A DNA stretch of 64,000 bases from Paraoerskovia marina DSM 21750 (lineage in GTDB: Bacteria; Actinomycetota; Actinomycetes; Actinomycetales; Cellulomonadaceae): the NCBI RefSeq assembly GCF_000701465.1, contig NZ_JNIY01000003.1:372001-436000 (forward strand). Direction: 5' to 3'. Of the stretch, positions 62,429-64,000 are shown in pieces. How positions within the stretch are numbered: the stretch's first letter is position 1; every line of letters begins with the position of its first letter. The notes beneath the pieces are model-generated. The model ran no database searches and was not told the DNA's origin. It was given only the letters and a program-made list of their open reading frames with translations. Both the position numbers and the translations under genes were made by a program.

Positions 62429-63455
62429 GCAGACCACAGCAACCCAGACCCCGGCGGGCGCTCCCGGCTCCGTCGTCGACGAGTCAGCCGGCGGTGGCGT
62501 CCCGACCGCCACGACCACGGCTCCCGCACCGGCGGGCACGCCCGCCGCCCGCCGCAAGATCCGGTTCCGCAAGCCGTCCGCCAAGCTCGTGGTGGGGCTC
62601 TCGCTCCTCGGCGCGATCGTGCTGTTCGCGCTCTTCGGGCCGCTGATCGGGCAGTTCGACCCGCGCGACTCGAGCAACCCTGCACTCGTCCCGCCGGACT
62701 CGACGTACTGGATGGGCACGACGTCGCTCGGCTACGACGTCTTCGCACAGCTCGCGGTCGGCGCCCGCACCTCGCTCTTCGTCGGCATCACCGCCGGCCT
62801 CCTCGCGGTGACGCTCTCCATCCTCTTCGGCGTGGTCGCCGGGTACGTCGGCGGATGGACCGACGAGGTGCTCTACACGATCATCGGCGTGATGCTCGTG
62901 ATCCCGGGCCTTCCGCTCGCGATCGTCATCTCGACGCTCGTCCCTGGAAGGTCGGCGCTGCTCGTCGCCGCGATCCTCGGTGTCACGGGATGGGCAGGCT
63001 CGGCCGTGGTCCTGCGCAAGCAGGCGCAGTCTCTGCGCAACCGCGACTACGTGGCGGCGTCCCGCATCGCCGGCGAGCGCCCGTTGCGCATCGTCGCGGT
63101 CGAGATCCTCCCCAACCTGCTGCCCCTCCTGACGGCCCAGTTCCTCTTCGGCGTCATCTTCGCGATCCTCGGCGAGGCGGGTCTGTCCTACCTCGGTCTC
63201 GGACCCACCGGGTCGATCAGCTGGGGGACCATCCTCAACGAGGCCCAGGCCGGCGGCGCGCTGACCCGGGGCGCGTGGTGGTGGTTCATCCCGCCGGGCA
63301 TCCTGATCGCGCTCGTCGGTACCTCGCTCGCGCTGATCAACTTCAGCATCGACGAGGTCATCAACCCCAAGCTGCGGGCCGCACCGGCAGCCGCACGATC
63401 CGTCCGCAAGGCCCGCGAGGCCCGTGACGAGCAGTCGAAGGAGGCCACCGCATGA
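62421..63455 (+). CDS. ABC transporter permease (DppC-like)
   Basis: Predicted 344-residue partner permease. A disordered N-terminus of about 50 residues (Thr/Ala/Pro-rich, then RRKIRFRKPSAK) is followed by the C-type permease with WMGTTSLGYDVFAQLAVGARTSL, and the cytoplasmic EAA loop (ASRIAGERPLRIVAVEILPNLLP). It starts inside the previous gene and overlaps the ATPase gene by four bases (ATGA), so the complex is co-translated. Confidence 0.95.
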   Translation: MPEQTTATQTPAGAPGSVVDESAGGGVPTATTTAPAPAGTPAARRKIRFRKPSAKLVVGLSLLGAIVLFALFGPLIGQFDPRDSSNPALVPPDSTYWMGTTSLGYDVFAQLAVGARTSLFVGITAGLLAVTLSILFGVVAGYVGGWTDEVLYTIIGVMLVIPGLPLAIVISTLVPGRSALLVAAILGVTGWAGSAVVLRKQAQSLRNRDYVAASRIAGERPLRIVAVEILPNLLPLLTAQFLFGVIFAILGEAGLSYLGLGPTGSISWGTILNEAQAGGALTRGAWWWFIPPGILIALVGTSLALINFSIDEVINPKLRAAPAAARSVRKAREARDEQSKEATA

Positions 63456-64000
63456 GCGTCGACCAGAAGCGTGAGCCGGTGATCACCGCCCGCAACGTCT
63501 CCATCGAGTACGAGGTCGAGCCCGTGGTCAAGGCCGTCCGCGACGTGTCGCTGACGCTCTACCGCGGCGAGATCCTCGGCCTCTGCGGGGAGTCAGGCTG
63601 CGGCAAGACCACGCTCGCCTACGGCCTGAACAGGCTGCTTCGCCCGCCGGCACTGATGACCGGCGGCGAGATCGTCTTCCACGACAAGTCCGGCACGGAC
63701 ATCGACGTGCGGGCGCTCGACGACCAGCAGATGCGTGCGTTCCGCTGGGACAAGGTCTCGATGGTGTTCCAGGGTGCGATGAACTCCCTGAACCCCGTCA
63801 TCAAGATCCGTGCGCAGCTGTTCGACGTCTTCACCACGCACCGCCCGGAGATGGGGAACGAGGAGAAGGAGAAGCGGTCGCGCGAGCTCCTCGGCCTCGT
63901 CGGGGTGGACCCGGACCGGATCGACAGCTACGCCCACGAGCTCTCCGGCGGCATGCGGCAGCGCGTGATGATCGCGATGGCCCTCGCCCTCGAGCCGCAG
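63452..64000 (+). CDS. ABC transporter ATP-binding protein (DppD-like), truncated by window end
   Basis: The first 183 codons are visible. Walker A is GESGCGKT (residues 46-53), the Q-loop is MVFQGAMNSLNP and the signature LSGGMRQRV is present; the Walker B region is just reached (MIAMALALEPQ). The pattern is that of DppD/OppD, which energises family-5 importers. A second ATPase (DppF-like) would be expected beyond the window. Confidence 0.95.
   Translation, partial: MSVDQKREPVITARNVSIEYEVEPVVKAVRDVSLTLYRGEILGLCGESGCGKTTLAYGLNRLLRPPALMTGGEIVFHDKSGTDIDVRALDDQQMRAFRWDKVSMVFQGAMNSLNPVIKIRAQLFDVFTTHRPEMGNEEKEKRSRELLGLVGVDPDRIDSYAHELSGGMRQRVMIAMALALEPQ

Overview
The window is a 64 kb stretch of a very GC-rich chromosome with actinobacterial gene families throughout: DUF3151, FabG4-type reductase, monomeric isocitrate dehydrogenase, SAM-IV riboswitch, many GTG starts and TANNNT -10 boxes. 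Two secreted cellulases (GH6 and GH5, both with fibronectin-III and CBM2 modules) and a chitobiose phosphorylase point to a Cellulomonas-like member of the Micrococcales. This placement is inference from gene content. No rRNA, tRNA, CRISPR array or insertion sequence was seen.

Region by region. 1-7508: the end of a CAP-domain secreted protein, then a TetR regulator, a GH20 beta-N-acetylhexosaminidase, a GlmU-like/phosphohexomutase fusion and a GH94 chitobiose phosphorylase, which together look like a phosphorolytic route for chitin oligosaccharides. 7615-15775: a BAAT-like lipoprotein hydrolase, a DUF4190 membrane protein, exonuclease III, an SDR, a PAS-SpoIIE phosphatase coupled to pyrE, a HAD phosphatase, a TrmH methyltransferase and class II aldolase. 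15899-19092: a partner-switching module of two STAS proteins around a PAS-GAF-SpoIIE-HATPase protein. 19156-22998: DUF3151, purA, a GIY-YIG nuclease bracketed by REP-like palindromes, and purD.

23005-32481: a TetR/DsrE pair with a perfect operator, then GH5 and GH6 cellulases under a LacI-family regulator with an operator-like palindrome, and a divergent sensor joining a LacI-type sugar-binding domain to PAS and a degenerate GGDEF domain. 32509-35635: purC, purS, purQ and two tandem GNATs. 35748-39470: four tightly overlapping genes of unknown function (a small helical protein, a large protein with a WXG-like N-terminus, and two recently duplicated lipoproteins).

39544-44435: a luciferase-like oxidoreductase, a metZ/rhodanese operon and a divergent cysteine-desulfurase-like gene. 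Both of the latter transcripts begin with SAM riboswitches, of different classes. 44502-51243: fatty-acid genes (MaoC, FabG4, thiolase, TetR, acyl-CoA oxidase-like). 51248-58493: EamA exporter, LysR regulator, purL, a small membrane protein and monomeric icd. 58650-64000: cutC and a family-5 oligopeptide or oligosaccharide ABC transporter that runs off the end.

The purine genes purA, purD, purC, purS, purQ and purL all lie on the plus strand in one broad array, interrupted by polysaccharide, sulfur and lipid modules. Three of them (purA, purD, purL) are preceded by the same GTAGACT box.
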